Shown: one piece after another, positions 32,984 through 45,620 of the stretch
Layout of the letters: every line of letters begins with the position of its first letter
Numbering within the stretch: the first letter of the stretch is position 1
Origin: Eumeta japonica
Lineage: Eukaryota; Arthropoda; Insecta; Lepidoptera; Psychidae
Direction of reading: 5' to 3'
DNA: 64,000 nucleotides
NCBI GenBank assembly: GCA_005406025.1
Contig: BGZK01002115.1
Span: forward strand, 1-64,000
Notes under the pieces: generated by a model
What the model was told of the DNA's origin: nothing
The model's database searches: none
What the model saw: only the letters and a program-made list of their open reading frames with translations
Made by a program: the position numbers and the translations under genes

Positions 32984-35900
32984 CTGTAATGGAATGTATG
33001 CAAAATTATCATTTTCAGTTGTTAAGTACCAACAAGCACGGCTCGATCGATGTACTCCCGTATTACCTCCCTTTCGTGATCTCTTTGAAGAGTCGAATGC
33101 ATTATTAACTGTATTGTTTGTATGGAGATTGTATGATTTGATTCAGAATTCATGCAGCTCCTCTGATGGGCGTATTATTAAATTTAATAACAAGAGCAAT
33201 TGGGATAGTAAATTATGTTAGATTTATGCCCACGTCTACGAGGCCCCGGGCTAGGGGCCCCGGTGGAAATAAATTTCTTTCTTCGTGCGTAGAAACCCTT
33301 AAGTAATTGAGATAAGGGTTTTTTTTTTATTAAATGCATAGAAAAACACATAACAAACCTATGAAGAGTTTAGTAAAAAGTTTGGCTTTCTTTCGAAACT
33401 ATTGTACATCCTTTGTAAAATAGCATATATATGTATATAGCAATATGTAATATTAAAATCTATACTTTTTTTATCCAGGAGATTAGGATGAGACTTCGGG
33501 AAACGAGCATTTGCACTTCCGAGCTCATTTGTCGTTTAATGATGAATTTATAGAATTATCGTCACTGAAGCTGCACAAGTACTTTTTGGAAAAAGGCTTT
33601 TTAAACATTCATACAGACGTTGAAATTTCGCTTCAAATGCCGTTATGTACACCAGTATCAAATTTCTCCGCAGAACAGTTGCTTTTGACGGACAGATATA
33701 GTGGCTTGACTATTACGAATTGTACATAAAATTGATTATTACTATCGGTTGATATTACTAACAAAGCGGACCAGCAACGTCATAATAAAATAAAACGAAT
33801 ATTTTGTAATAAAATTACTGTTTTTTTTTTGTTGTAGTTGTCATTAATTAAATAAGCTAATACAATAATAAAAAAATATATCATAAGAGCGAGTGAAGAG
33901 CGAAGAATCACGGGCGAAGTGACCAATAATATTTTAACTTATATGAAACATAATCATTCTCTCCGTGTCTAGAAGATGTTAAATCATCTGTTCGAGACAT
34001 TGTCACCACATTGGTGACAACGGTCGTTACCAATCCCCAAGCTGCATAGGATCAGCAAGAAGGTATAAGGACCAATTTGAAATAAAACAAAACAGTAAGA
34101 GAGTAAGTATATCTCAGCAGCATTTAAAAGCTAACACAAGGAGTGATTTAATAAATAAATACACTTACAAGCGATCCTTGTCTGCATATTGTACATCGGA
34201 TCAAGCGTAATATTTAATTTATTCTAGCAATGTTGAAAGTTCTTAAATTATTAAAACGATGTCATTTTTTCATTTCAAATTACAAATGTGTTTTTGTCGG
34301 TCTTAAATTTCCTACCAAATTTCAGATTATTCAAACAACCGGAAGTAAGCCAAAATTGAATTCGGAGATTCATCACTATTTATACATACAATCAAGCTAA
34401 TAAAAGCGTTGCAAAAAAAAATGGCAATACTTCCGTTTCCTCTTCTCTTCGATGTCCTTCAAGGTGACTTCGCGTTGCAACGCCGCTGCCAGAGTTTGCC
34501 ATTCCGCCTCCATCTTTAACTCGGCATCACGTTTTTCCTGTATTTTTCAATTGAAAACTATACAAGCACATATAGTCAAAAATGTTCTACTTATTTACAA
34601 AAAAAAAAAAGAACTAAGCAACTGTAAATGGACAATTTTCTCAACATTCACGTCACGTTCACGATGTTGGACGTGACCAGTTCCTCGTCTCTGTACATAG
34701 AAGGCTTCAAATTGTACATAGAAGGCTTCAAATCTGAAGAAGTCCTCTTTGTTCAAATGGCAAATAACCAAAAATCAGAATGAAAATATGTTTAGTGAGG
34801 AAGAGACGGTTTGGAGTTCGATTTAAAGTTTCAATTATTATCGAGTTATTTTTTTGTAATAACTCGTAAAACTCTTAACAAACTCAGATTTACAGCAAGT
34901 TGCACCAAAACGAAAAAGAAAAGCAAAGAGTAAATGTTAATTGAATACTATAGATAACATGTGGACGATCACTCAAATATTACGGTTTACGTTTACAACT
35001 TGCATTTTTGGAGTTCTGTATCGTAAAACGAACCATTGTAGGTTTACTTCATTGTCTATATATTTGTCTGTCAATTTCCTTTTTCTCAGAAATGCGTGAG
35101 TTGAGATTAATATACAGTATTTACGTATACGATTCCTTGAGACTGTGAAATAATCGAAAAATTTTAAAAATGCTGATTTTCATATTATAAATATTCGACA
35201 AATAGAAATTTCGTTGGCTGTTGTTTGGTTATTTTTTAATGACCTTGTTTAATCCTACAATTTTACTACAATAAAGTTAATTAAATAAAGGTATTTAACC
35301 TTATTCTTCTCCCGCTGTTCCTTCTGAGCGGCGAGAAACGTGTCGCGTTCTTCTTTAGTCATGCCTTTGTACATAAAACCGATAGCTCTGTACGAAGAGA
35401 CATCTCGAATTAATTAAAAAAATATTTTAAAAAAGTTAGCTAATTCTACTATGAAGTTTATTTTTTTACAGCCTATAATTATATAAGAATGTAAGTAGGT
35501 AGGTACATTTTTTTAAGGAGGGCATAGACAATTTTCGCTGGAGATAGATGTCGCCCGTGGAAAATGTTTAACCTATACGTAGGTTATATAATATTTAATA
35601 ACAGGAATACTAAATATTTGCTTCAAATGTTGGTAATAGCAGTTCGACGATTTATCGACTTGCTCATAGCGATTTATCGCTATGAGCAAGTCGATAAATC
35701 GTTTAATGCTTTAGCATTACGCTGATGAAATTATTTTCTATATAAATCAAACTAAAATCTCAAAAAAAGTTGACTTTTTCATAATTTTTCAGAGTTTTAG
35801 GACGTATCATCATTATTTTTTTTGCTTTACAGAAAGTTAATACTTATTAAATTAGATTTTTTTTTTGAAAAGGTAAAAAAAAAGATTTTAGTCAATGCGA

Positions 35901-38900
35901 AAAAATCTGAAAAAGTCAAATATTTTAAGAAATGTCAAACTTGTATTTATGTACAAAAAATTGTAATACGATTGATAGGTACTCTTACAGAAATTTGGTA
36001 ATTAATTAATAAAAAAAAAAATGCATAAATTTTATTTTGTCGATTCAATCTATACAAATGACGAACAACTTTAATAGATGTCGTGCACCTCACCGAGTAC
36101 GTCCCAATGCACTTTTCGCCACGTCCGGATTCTCAGTCAGCATATCCGACGTCAGGTTGTTGAATATCTCTGCGGTGTTGTCTGCCTCCTCCTGCTGATT
36201 GCCGATAGCTCGCAACTGGCGTTTCTCCGCTGCCTGAATGGCATTAAGATACTTTTTCAAGAATTAGTTTCCGAAGCGAATGCTACCAAATTCATTGATT
36301 GTGGGGCAGTATGCGAACAGGGCGAGTGGACCTTTCGCGCTATTTAAAGGATGCGACCTCGTGTGTCTCTAGAAGTAAGCATAAGGAAGTCCGAATTTTA
36401 ATTCTGGCATCGCAATAATATACGTATTAAAAAACATTTAATATGTTCAAGAAAAATAACGACATACATAATACAACACTAGAAATAAAAATAATCACTG
36501 TTTATATGTTAGTCGACTTCGTAAGGTAACAAATTCGTTTAAAAGGCTGTATGTGCACACGTACAATAAGATTCCTGGAGATTATGCAATTAAAATCTTT
36601 ATTATGCAAACACTTCCTAAAAATGAGAATTACAATATTTTTCAATATTTAGACAAATGTTTGTGGATATAACCAGCCAGGCTTCCTATGAATTGTTTCT
36701 TTCTGTAATATTTTTATATGTGATAGTCATTCGGTATAGTTTTTGTTTGAAAAAAAATATTCTCAAGTTCCTTAAGCGTTCTTCTTGAAGGATAACTGCA
36801 TTACGAGTTACTGATAATTAAAAAATGCAGAAAAATTTTGAAATATCGTAAGTTCTTAAAATGTTATGACGTATGTTTGTGAGTTTACAATCTACAAAAT
36901 AAAGGTATTTTGAATTTGAAATTTGAATTTTAATATGATCCCAGTTGTGATCAAAACCCAATATAGGATATTTAGTACGTTTATTATTTTAAAATATAAA
37001 TTGAATTGCACATGTTCCCCGAATTTGAAAAATGTAAATGCATAAACCGGATTCGCGATATATTATTGATATAATTGGACGGTCGCGTGCATGCGTGCAC
37101 TGGCATGTATGCGTGTGTTAACAACTTTTGAACGGATTAAATGATCAAAACGCTTGCAACATCAAAGGTTAGACTTCTTGACGCGTTGAACTAATTCGGC
37201 CCAAAAGCTTTTGAGAAATTTCAAAAACAAAGCTTTCAGAAAAAAAAAATTATAGATTTTAGGTTTCTCTACCAATCGACACCAAAATCTAACCAGCTCG
37301 CTTCCCCAGCAGTTATATCAACTGCGCCAAATTGCATAAAAATCGGTCGATTCGTTCAATAGATATCGTTGGAGATAAATTTTTCATAGTGCTTTTTATA
37401 ATATTTTGCTAACCACTGTACCGATAAATTCTAAAATCTATCCAATTGTTATTCTTAAAAAACAACGCCGTCAATCGTTGCTAAATGCATCAAAATTGCT
37501 TGCTTGATTTGTTCAAGAAATATTCCTGGGGGGCAAAATTTTTCAAAAAGTATTCTTCTGTCGATCGCTACAAACTACGACAAAATCGATTGGTTCATCC
37601 GAGATATTGTAGAAAGTACCTACCCAAATACGCAATCACTCACGCACCACATAAAATATACGTATATAAATATGCAGAACACATCAATTCACACAAATTA
37701 GTTTCCTTATCACACGCAATAATTAGATACGATTTGTACACACGGGAGGAACGTCGTGCCGGCGTACGGTTAAGGGAATGCACACCGCCACCTAGCGGTC
37801 GGTTTGGCATCCGGGCGGCGAGTGTAGTCGGTAAATAACACGATCGCGAAAGAGCGGTTTTCATCATCTTCTTTCTTTCTTCTTTCATCATCATCACTTC
37901 GGAACGTGTATTCGTTGCTACCTTGTTTATCGTCTTTTATAGTACTTGTGAATACAACAATGCAAAGATATATGCAATGTAGACCTGTGTATTCCATCCC
38001 TTCTCTTAGTATTGTCAGTATGTAAGGCGTGTTCGAGGCAAGGGCGGATCCAGTTTGCGAATGAGGTTTGGGGAAGGGGGGGTCACACAAATGAGGTTCA
38101 GTCAACATTGGCTCTAATTCGATCACAGTAGTAAAACGAAAACCCAGCCTCGGGGTAGGTCATGACCCTCATGCCCCTTTCTAGATCCGCCACTGGTTCG
38201 AGAATTGGATATCAAATGGAGAAAAACCGTGTTTAAAATTTTATCCGTTCATTCATCCCGACCAGGAACACTATAATTACACCTACACAATATGGTTAAC
38301 AAAAAAAAAATATAAAAAATTAAAAAGTATTTTTTAACATAAAATTCTTGATGGATTGATGTTTATACTCAGTAAACTTTTTTTACTAAGAAAATTGCGT
38401 CGAAAGGCGTAAAGAAGATCAAAATCGATTAATGTGTTCGAAACAAATCATAGTTGAAATATCAAAAAAACAGCGTTCTTAAACTTCCTTCCATGAAAAT
38501 TGATTTTTTTATCATAATGGGAGGATAGAGTCATCAGTCTTATTATAATAATTTTTGTCATATCTTGACGGTTTAGGATTTAAGAAATCTATTTTGACCA
38601 TTTTCCAAGTGATGTATTTATATTTATGTGTGTATTAAAAAAAAACTTATTACAATATTTATTAAACTAGTCTATCGATAAATTAAACTAGCTCTTCTGT
38701 TTAATAAGCAATGTTTTTTTAAACAGAAGAGCTAATCTGCACCTGCTGCAACAAACTGCATCAATATCAGTGAGTGCTCGAGAGATATCGTTACCAATAA
38801 ATTCGAAAAAAGGGTTTTTTAGATAACGTGAAAAATTCTTGATTGATTAATGTTTGGTATTAGGCTATATTTTGATATATAATAAAATATGCATGCAATT

Positions 38901-41900
38901 AAAAAATAAAATATTTTTATAATGAGCTTCGAGTTGATAAGTAAGAAGTTTTACAGGCTCAATCCTCTTTCAAATTTTTGAGCTCGAAATGCTGAAAATT
39001 TCTGGGAAAAATTTTTAACTATAGGAACTCAAACACATAACAGGATGTTTTAGGTTAGGGTTAGAGGTTTTTCATTTTTTTTTTTACCAATCGATTAGGC
39101 GAGGTATGCAGACCGCTTTACCGTAGATAATCTTTAAAATACGTAAAATTGATTTAGTACCAGTGCTTCATTATATCTGAGCGTCGCCTGGCCGAGTCGG
39201 TGACGGCATTCACGCTCCAACCGGTCCAGTTCGCTGGTTTGTGCATCACGAGCGCGTATCGCCATCTGTCAATCAGGATAACACACTGTTTATAAGCGAT
39301 ATTCAAAGTCATATGCCTAAATAAATAATATAAACTATTTCGCCTTACTTGCGGGCAAGGGCGGATCCAGCCTGGTCATGACCCTTTTCCCCTCCCCCGC
39401 CCTTCCGATCCTTTACTGCATGTGGGCTTAACACGACTCTCTAGAGAGAAGTCTTTCTATAAGGCTATCCCTTTGATTCATTGCATTGATGGGAAAGTGG
39501 GAAAATGATAGTTCTATAGAGACGCACTTTTCTAGGTCGTCGAGTTGTATTTGATCCTTTTAAAAAGATATATTTTTATTTGTATTTGCTTAAAATACAT
39601 TCAGCTTACAACAACTGGATGGCTAATTATTCACGATAAATCATAATTATTTACGATGTACTTTAGCTTAATCACTTGGACACGCTTATCTGCTATCGTT
39701 TGTAATTAATAAAAACAGAAATTATGGTATTTATTTAAAGGTACTGAAATTGAATCAAGTAATACGTAAATGTTTTTCGACATTGATGTTAAAGTTCTCT
39801 AGTAATAGTGTAGTGGCGACACCTAATTCAATTTTATTTCTTTCTATTTGTATAACTTCTAAATAAATTTACATGGAACATTAGAAACTGCGTAAATGGT
39901 ATTATTCACTAAAAAGAAATAATTGTCTAAAATAAGTATAAGTAACCATATATGCTGCCTCAGCTTGCTTCTGTTCTTCCTCAGCTGCCTTTCGTTCTTG
40001 GACCTGTTGCTCTAGCCAAGCGTTTTTCTGCTCCGCCATTATTTTGCGTCGTTCTTCATAGTTCAGATCCTCACCTTCAAACCTTAAAGTGTAACAATGA
40101 AATACTGTATTTAAAATGCATTGTCGTATCTATAGATATTAGTGACTTAAGAACAATTTAAGAACGGGTTTTGACAATTTATTCTCTCTGTTGGTCGATC
40201 GCATGGAACTCCTGTCATTAGTTTATGGAGTTAAAACATGGGAACTGATAAATAAGTCTCCGCTTAGAAGTGAAGAACGTGATATTGCTATTTAAAAAAA
40301 TTGAGATTTGAATATGCGAAACAGGGGATGTAATTTAAACCGACGGTCAAATGTATGTAGAATCAAAGGCAGTAATTGGTAACGCATTCTTAATTCATTT
40401 CACGACTTTTAGAAAAGCAATCCTTAAAGAGGTAAACTGGTCTCAGTTTACTGTCTTTAGTCTCTACATCTAGAAATGTTATTCTTAAGAGCAAAGTACA
40501 GAAAAAATTAACTTAGTTTATATTGAAAAAACAAATTAATAAGTACTAGTTAGCATCTATGATTTGCTGTCTTTCAGACCATAAATGTATTATTAAGTAA
40601 ACTTTTGTTGTAAAAAGGTAATCGAAAATTAAATACGGTATACTCAGTGTGTGTTCGTATTAAATTGTCGTCGACTTGTAATTCTTAATAAACAAAACTA
40701 ATAACTTTTTATTGGAATAAGTTCCCTGAATGTTTCAGACTAATGAAATAAATTAAAGAACCTGTTGCTTATGAAACATTGACCATTAGACGTTAATCTT
40801 TATATAACATATTTCAGATCACATTTACAAAATAAGAACCAGCTGTAGTATATATAAATGTATACAAGTATGTCATAAAGAACTGAAGGCATTTAAAGGC
40901 GTTTACAAGATGTGTAGCTTATTTTCAGTAGGCATTCTATATAGGGATTCAGATGGACAGCTTAAGAACTGGCCAAGTTTGATTCACACTTGCACATCAA
41001 AGTTTCCGTATCATAAAATGATACGATATTTGTACGAGTATTTAAGGGTATAATTGTATTTTTTTTTTGCTCAGTTTAGGTTCTTTAATTGGATCTATAA
41101 TATATTATTATATTTTTATAAGATTTATTAGAGGCAAACGGGTATATGAGCTGTTGGAAAGTAAATAGTCACCACGCCCATGGAAACTCGCAACCCCATA
41201 GGAGTCACTAGTGCTTTAGAAGACTTTTAAAAGGGAGTACGCTCTTTTCTTGAAGACCTCCTTGACGACCCCATTGGAAATGCCGCCGATAGTAAATCAT
41301 TCCATATGACCATTGTGCGTAACAGGATATTGCGCGTGAAGCGTAAATAGAGAGTTTAGAGTAGGTATACACTGCAAAGGCGCCAAGTTTCACGCACAGG
41401 GGTCGTTCATTAATCACATGAGGTTCAAAAGAGGAGGAGCTTCGGAAAAAATCACGAAATATCCCAGGAGGGAGAGGGGGGTCTAGTAAGATATCACATT
41501 TATTTGTTGTTGATTCGTTGTTGCCGAGCAACGAATTCCCTCAACGCCCGTCGTGACATCGGCGCGGCGCGATGACCGCCCGACACGCCAGTATTCATAT
41601 TTGTCTATGGGCAAGTCTGTGATTTTGACACCGAACGCATGCGTGAATCGTTGCCGTATAAGTTTAATTTTAAAACAATATAATAATGTTTAAACTAGTT
41701 TTTTACGTGATTACATCTTTCCTTTATACTTTTTATGCTATATAGAAACAACCCACAACCTTAATTCCAGAATTAAATTAGGTTATATCTACAATTAAAG
41801 GTAATATTATAAAAAAAAAGTTAAGTACGTAAAATTATTTTGCTAAAAATGTTAGTGATTTTGAATAGGGGGACTTAGTCTCAAATCTCACTACGTGTCA

Positions 41901-44900
41901 CCAAATTTGTAAAGTCGCATAAAAACGTCACGTGATTAATGGACGACCTCTAAGTATTAAGTACTGTTTTTACGACATGGATAAGAAAAGGTTGAAAAAC
42001 ATATTATTGTATGGAAATTTCTTTTAACGTCTCACTTACTTGCTTTCTTTATTATTTGTTAGGATATTCCGTATAATACCACATACATTGTAAAATTATT
42101 TTTTAATATTTCTCTTCATTCGTAACCTTTTTACTATTGAAACACAATTTACTATATTTTTTAGAACATACAAACATACATCAAGGTCTATTACATGCAT
42201 ATTTTTAAATTTAAAAAATATAAATTTTTATATTCATGAAAAAGCTTAATTTACATTTTATATAGTCACATAAACCAAATACATATTGTAAAAGTACCGA
42301 TAGCTACACTACGTGCTGCTTATATACTCTACTTATACAATTGCAAATGAATAAATAATACAAACTTTTGCGCACTTGACAATCCCACAGGATCTCCTTC
42401 ACCCGTTCTCGGCGGCAGTTGCTTTTTTAAAGCATTGGGATCGTTCAGGTCGTACTCGCGGCGATCTTCAGGCTTCTGGTACTTAGAACGGAACGTGTTG
42501 ATATCTTCAGCAATACGACGACGCTCCTGTAATATGTATTGTGAAATTTCCATTGACTTTGAGGTGTTAGGTTATTTTGTCTGGGTCTACAGGTCTCGGC
42601 ACTCGATATATGATTGTAGATTGTCAATATCAAGTAACAATAGTTAGAGGTGTTTTACAGACTATTTGAGAGGGAAACGAACAAGCGAACCGTCAGTGAG
42701 TAAGTAGGTCGTCACCGACGGCCATGGACACTCGCAATACTAAAGAAATCAGACTCTTGGGACTGAATAGGATATCTAATGTTGTGTAATGTTGATATGT
42801 AATGTTGTATCTAATGTTGGAGGATCGGGTTAATGGAGAGGAAAACGGGTAGTGTCCACCGGAACTCTCATTCATTGGATAAAACGTAATTTTTCTAGGA
42901 AAATCCACTATAAAAGGCAAACAAACGCCCATTCGAAAATTTTCTTTTATCTTATAAAGATGCATAATTTAAAAAAATTAAAGTTGTTCTATAATTTTAT
43001 TACCATACTAATTTGTACTGTCAATAATTTCCGAAAGAGTTGTGACAGATGGGCACTTTATGATCTCAAAAAGACGTTCTATTATTTTTATTTTCACCGT
43101 ACCTATTTATGCAAATAATTATATAGAATATTAGATAAGGAAATTTAAATACCGTTTCTTCTCTAGATCCCAGTACAAGAGCGACTTCATTATCTTTAAT
43201 CATTTGTTTAGCAAATGCCATATTCATCCGGGCTTCTTGCTCACGTTGGGCTCTTTTTTCAGAAATCTGACTTTCCAAAAAGGAAACATCGACCTAATTA
43301 AAAAAAACCAATCGGTAAATAACTTATATTCTATTATTCTTCAGAAATATGGATAAACTCAGATCACTGCTACTGTTTTGCCTTAGAATTCTATTTGACA
43401 AAAGTACTTACTAGATGAAACTAAAGACTATTGTAAATATGTATGAATTCACGAAATTCAGTATTACGAAAATAAGAACACCAATTTTAAAGAAATTTAA
43501 ATGCAATTCCATCTGTTAATTCTCTATTCAATTCTCGGTAGTAAGTAGATTCCTAATAATTCAAACACTTAAAAAAAAAGGCTCATTTTTCAGTGCTTAA
43601 CCTTCCTATACTAGCGCTTTGCTCTGTGGGACCGCCGAAATGCCTTTTTGCATTTATTTATTTTCTCAGAAATGCTGAGAAATCCAATTAATTGCTAGCT
43701 GCCGAATTTTTTACTAGCTTCAATTTAGTGCACACCGGACGTTCGTGCAAGGCTTATATACAGTCGTACTTGGCGCCAATTGGTCTGTAGGACCAACGCG
43801 AATATAGGTACAACTTTTTGTGGAAGCATAAAAACTCCTGTTTCAAATCATAAAATGTGACGTGCTGGAAACAGAATAACTCAACATCCAGGCGGTGAAA
43901 GAGAGGCCAGATATTTGAATGAACTTGAACCTAAGAAGAAACTTTGTTTAATCAGCAAAATAAATATTAATGAAGTCATTACGTGGTATCAATTCTTTTA
44001 CTATGTCCTCAAGTTATAATAAAATATACTATGCTATGGATTTTTTAGTAAAAAAAATATAAAAAAATATTCAGAACTTAAGATATGTGAGACAGTGCGC
44101 GGGTATAAGTATTACAAACATTGGCGCGGGTACAGGAAGATTAAGCAAATAACATTTTTTTTAATTTTTTATTCCGTTAGACGATCGTTCGTTCCGATGA
44201 TAATTTAATAACCCCTACGCGAAGAAAAAGCTTGCTTAAACTATTTACTACTTATTGTTTTATAGTTAGCAAATTCAGATTCATAAAATAGAACTCTTAC
44301 AGTTTTTTAATGCCTGTACCCTGTATGTCATAGTTTCGCTTTTTTTTTTTCATTTTTATCGAGTCTGATGAAAGTCTATAGGTGAGTATCGTATATGAAT
44401 TGCTTTATAATTTTATCATGGGTTACAAAAATATACAATGGCTTTGTTAGACGTTGTTGCGTTGGTATTTGAAAATGCAAATCTAATCCAACCCAAAAGT
44501 TTCTCAATATTTTTTTATTTGCAATGTATATTTTGCAATATAAGGACTTCCAAACTAAATTTTAATTTCCTGACCCTTCTCTAAATTTTGACATATATAA
44601 ATTTAAAATCTGAAAAATTTAAACCGCTGTAATACAGGTTTATAAATAAATTTACTAAAATCGTTTTGGTTAAATGCGGTTACAAGTTTTTAGATAATCC
44701 ACAATTATTATTTTCATTAGTAACAATTCAATCAACGTCCAATATGGATACGTACATATATTTTAGTACAATAAAATCTACCTTTCAAAGATATACTTAC
44801 GCCAATATTATTTTAAATGGAATACTATAAAATTTTTGAAAAGAGACATGTTTCTTGAAAAGTACTCGTTCGATTTAAATTTAGTGCAATCGCGACTGCT

Positions 44901-45173
44901 CTTTCGTTTAATAAAATTGTTTACTACGAAATTCTGAATGCGAAAGACCGACTCACAACTTTGATCAGCTTTTTATATCTAAAAACATCTACCTGCACAC
45001 AGTAAATACACAATAATAAATTTGCACAATAGTTTACACACAATACTCACGCCAATTTTCCTAATACGTGCATTAAATATCCTTTTGCTTCTTTCAAGTT
45101 CTAACTGTCTCTTCCGTTCTCTGTTTTGCGCTTCTTTGCGATCTCTTTCGTTGGCTATTTGAAGTTTCATCAT
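32845..45173 (-). CDS. RIBC2: RIB43A-like coiled-coil protein (RIBC2/RIBC1 family), nine exons
   Basis: The predicted 379-residue protein matches the RIB43A family in length and order of motifs. These proteins are microtubule inner proteins in the A-tubule of ciliary and sperm flagellar doublets. CDS exons on the minus strand are 45173-45051, 43293-43153, 42526-42366, 40082-39947, 39265-39161, 36233-36094, 35387-35300, 34537-34431 and 32983-32845. Every junction is GT-AG and phases match. Hallmarks are RIFNARIRKIG then VDV (exons 1-2), RREYDLNDPNALKK (exon 3), FEGEDLNYEERRK (exon 4), NNLTSDMLTENPDVAKSALG (exon 6), MYKGMTKEERD (exon 7) and the C-terminal FNTTTR (exon 9). The whole protein is charged and helical. 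The start is the first of two Met codons after an in-frame stop. No frame damage is seen, so it is probably functional; in insects expression is expected mainly in testis. RIBC1 versus RIBC2 cannot be settled here. Confidence 0.93.
33233..33727 (+). pseudogene. hAT transposase C-terminal fragment
   Basis: Inside intron 8 of the RIBC2-like gene. The frame at 33511-33727 reads FLNIHTDVEISLQMPLCTPV then SNFSAEQ, followed after a deletion by DRYSGLTI. This is the pattern of the hAT dimerisation domain (FPN...L.I.LTIPVT.AS.ERSFSKL...ERLSGLA). A GGGGCCCCGG run at about 33242-33271 resembles hAT subterminal sequence, although it lies upstream. Only this scrap of the transposase survives. Confidence 0.5.
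34431..34537 (-). CDS. RIBC2: RIBC2-like exon 8
   Basis: 107 bp, EKRDAELKMEAEWQTLAAAL and following basic residues. Acceptor ATACAG, donor GTATTG; ends with two bases of a Lys codon. Confidence 0.88.
34693..34734. repeat. 21-bp direct duplication
   Basis: TGTACATAGAAGGCTTCAAA occurs twice in immediate succession in intron 7 of the RIBC2-like gene. Confidence 0.85.
35300..35387 (-). CDS. RIBC2: RIBC2-like exon 7
   Basis: 88 bp, AIGFMYKGMTKEERDTFLAA to EQREKNK. Acceptor GTACAG, donor GTTAAA; returns the frame to phase 0. Confidence 0.9.
35647..35702. repeat. 56-bp near-perfect palindrome in an intron
   Basis: Two exactly complementary 27-bp arms surround two bases (TT) in intron 6 of the RIBC2-like gene. 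The arm starts ACGATTTATCGACTTGC and ends CATAGCGAT. It has no flanking duplication that I could see. Confidence 0.92.
36094..36233 (-). CDS. RIBC2: RIBC2-like exon 6
   Basis: 140 bp, AAEKRQLRAIGNQQEEAD then the hallmark NLTSDMLTENPDVAKSALG. Acceptor ATTCAG, donor GTGAGG; ends with two bases of an Arg codon. Confidence 0.92.
37110..37690. repeat. Diverged repeats with a recurring insect motif
   Basis: Within intron 5, blocks such as GCATAAAAATCGGTCGATTC, GCATCAAAATTGCTTGC and ACAAAATCGATTGGTTC recur at about 125-180 bp. Each is followed by a GATATCGTTGGAGATAAATT-like segment. Related blocks reappear near 38400 and 38770. These resemble transposon-derived repeats, but the family is not identified. 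Confidence 0.5.
38039..38195. mobile_element. 157-bp hAT-type MITE
   Basis: In intron 5 of the RIBC2-like gene. Ends are CAAGGGCGGATCCAG and CTAGATCCGCCACTG, inverted repeats. The flanks GTTCGAGG (38031-38038) and GTTCGAGA (38196-38203) are a 7/8 target duplication. Non-coding. Confidence 0.85.
38689..38734. repeat. Hairpin with 16-bp arms
   Basis: TAGCTCTTCTGTTTAA and its exact reverse complement flank a 14-base loop in intron 5. Confidence 0.85.
39161..39265 (-). CDS. RIBC2: RIBC2-like exon 5
   Basis: 105 bp, 35 codons (MAIRARDAQTSELDRLERE to RYNEAL). Acceptor TTGACAG, donor GTACTA; phase 0 at both ends. Confidence 0.88.
39355..39420. mobile_element. Remnant end of a hAT-type MITE
   Basis: GGCAAGGGCGGATCCAG repeats the left terminus of the MITE at 38039. 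It is followed by a C-rich segment with GGTCATGACCC, as in that element's interior. The opposite end was not found. Confidence 0.5.
39947..40082 (-). CDS. RIBC2: RIBC2-like exon 4
   Basis: 136 bp, beginning with one base that completes a Lys codon, then FEGEDLNYEERRKIMAE and a Glu/Gln/Ala-rich helix. Donor GTTACT after ATG. Confidence 0.9.
41100..41420. repeat. Lepidopteran-type dispersed repeat (LINE/SINE 3' part)
   Basis: In intron 3. The order CAAACGGG, CACCACGCCCATGGAAACTC, GCAACCCCATAGGAGTCAC, GAGTACGCTCTTTTCTTGAA and CATTCCA follows a repeat I recall as abundant in Lepidoptera. It is non-coding and the orientation is uncertain. Confidence 0.55.
42366..42526 (-). CDS. RIBC2: RIBC2-like exon 3
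   Basis: 161 bp, starting ERRRIAEDINTFRSKY and holding the family hallmark RREYDLNDPNALKK. Acceptor TTACAG, donor GTTTGT after CAAAA; ends in phase 2. Confidence 0.92.
42655..42850. repeat. Second partial copy of the lepidopteran-type repeat
   Basis: In intron 2. AAACGAACAAGCG, CGTCACCGACGGCCATGGAC and ACTCGCAATAC parallel the copy at 41100-41420. A downstream stretch with ATGTTGTATCTAATGTTGG is a small local duplication. Confidence 0.5.
43153..43293 (-). CDS. RIBC2: RIBC2-like exon 2
   Basis: Encodes 47 residues (VDVSFLESQISEKRAQ to LGSREET). Acceptor AATTAG, donor GTATTT; phase 0 at both ends. Confidence 0.9.
43601..44140. mobile_element. 540-bp piggyBac-type MITE, TTAA target
   Basis: In intron 1. 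TTAA occurs at 43597-43600 and 44141-44144. Ends are CCTTCCTATACTAGCGC and GCGCGGGTACAGGAAGA, imperfect inverted repeats. TTAA flanks and CC-starting ends fit piggyBac elements. No coding region. Confidence 0.78.
45051..45173 (-). CDS. RIBC2: RIBC2-like exon 1
   Basis: Encodes 41 residues from MMKLQIANERD to RIFNARIRKIG. The donor GTGAGT follows directly; phase 0. An in-frame stop lies 15 bases upstream of the ATG. Confidence 0.88.
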
Positions 45174-45620
45174 TTCTATTCCGTTTTATTAAAAAAATTC
45201 GTTTAGAAAAACTACATACGCTTGATTCTTTTGTATAACAATAACATTTTATAGATCAAATAATGTTGCTATGGAAACTTGTTCTTAATTCATTTTACTT
45301 TCACGGCGATAATTATAGCAAAACACAGTGGCGCATTCATTTGCTAAATCTTTAGTGGTTCTAATTTATTTTTTATCAAGTCAGGGAGCTTCTTCTCACT
45401 ACGAAACTATAACACGATAATGGATATCTATTGATGGTACCGTTCAAACAAATTAAAACAAGTGTGTTTTACTATGCTTCTTATGACATCTACAACATGC
45501 TTTCCACGAAATTACGCTTTAAAAACAAAAGTATGTCCTTTTTCTGACACTCAACTCGGTGTATTATACAAGTAATATAGAGGCAGAGTAGCACTTTAAA
45601 ATTTTTGTTAGTTCCTTTAC

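Noticed and set aside
36078..36347. 89-codon plus-strand frame
   Set aside because: Antisense of RIBC2-like exon 6.
37485..38126. Several overlapping frames of 85-118 codons
   Set aside because: They run across repeat DNA and a MITE boundary, and no family pattern is visible in any frame.
38180..38203. GGTTCGAG resembling a tRNA T-arm
   Set aside because: No acceptor stem or anticodon arm upstream; it is the target duplication of a MITE.
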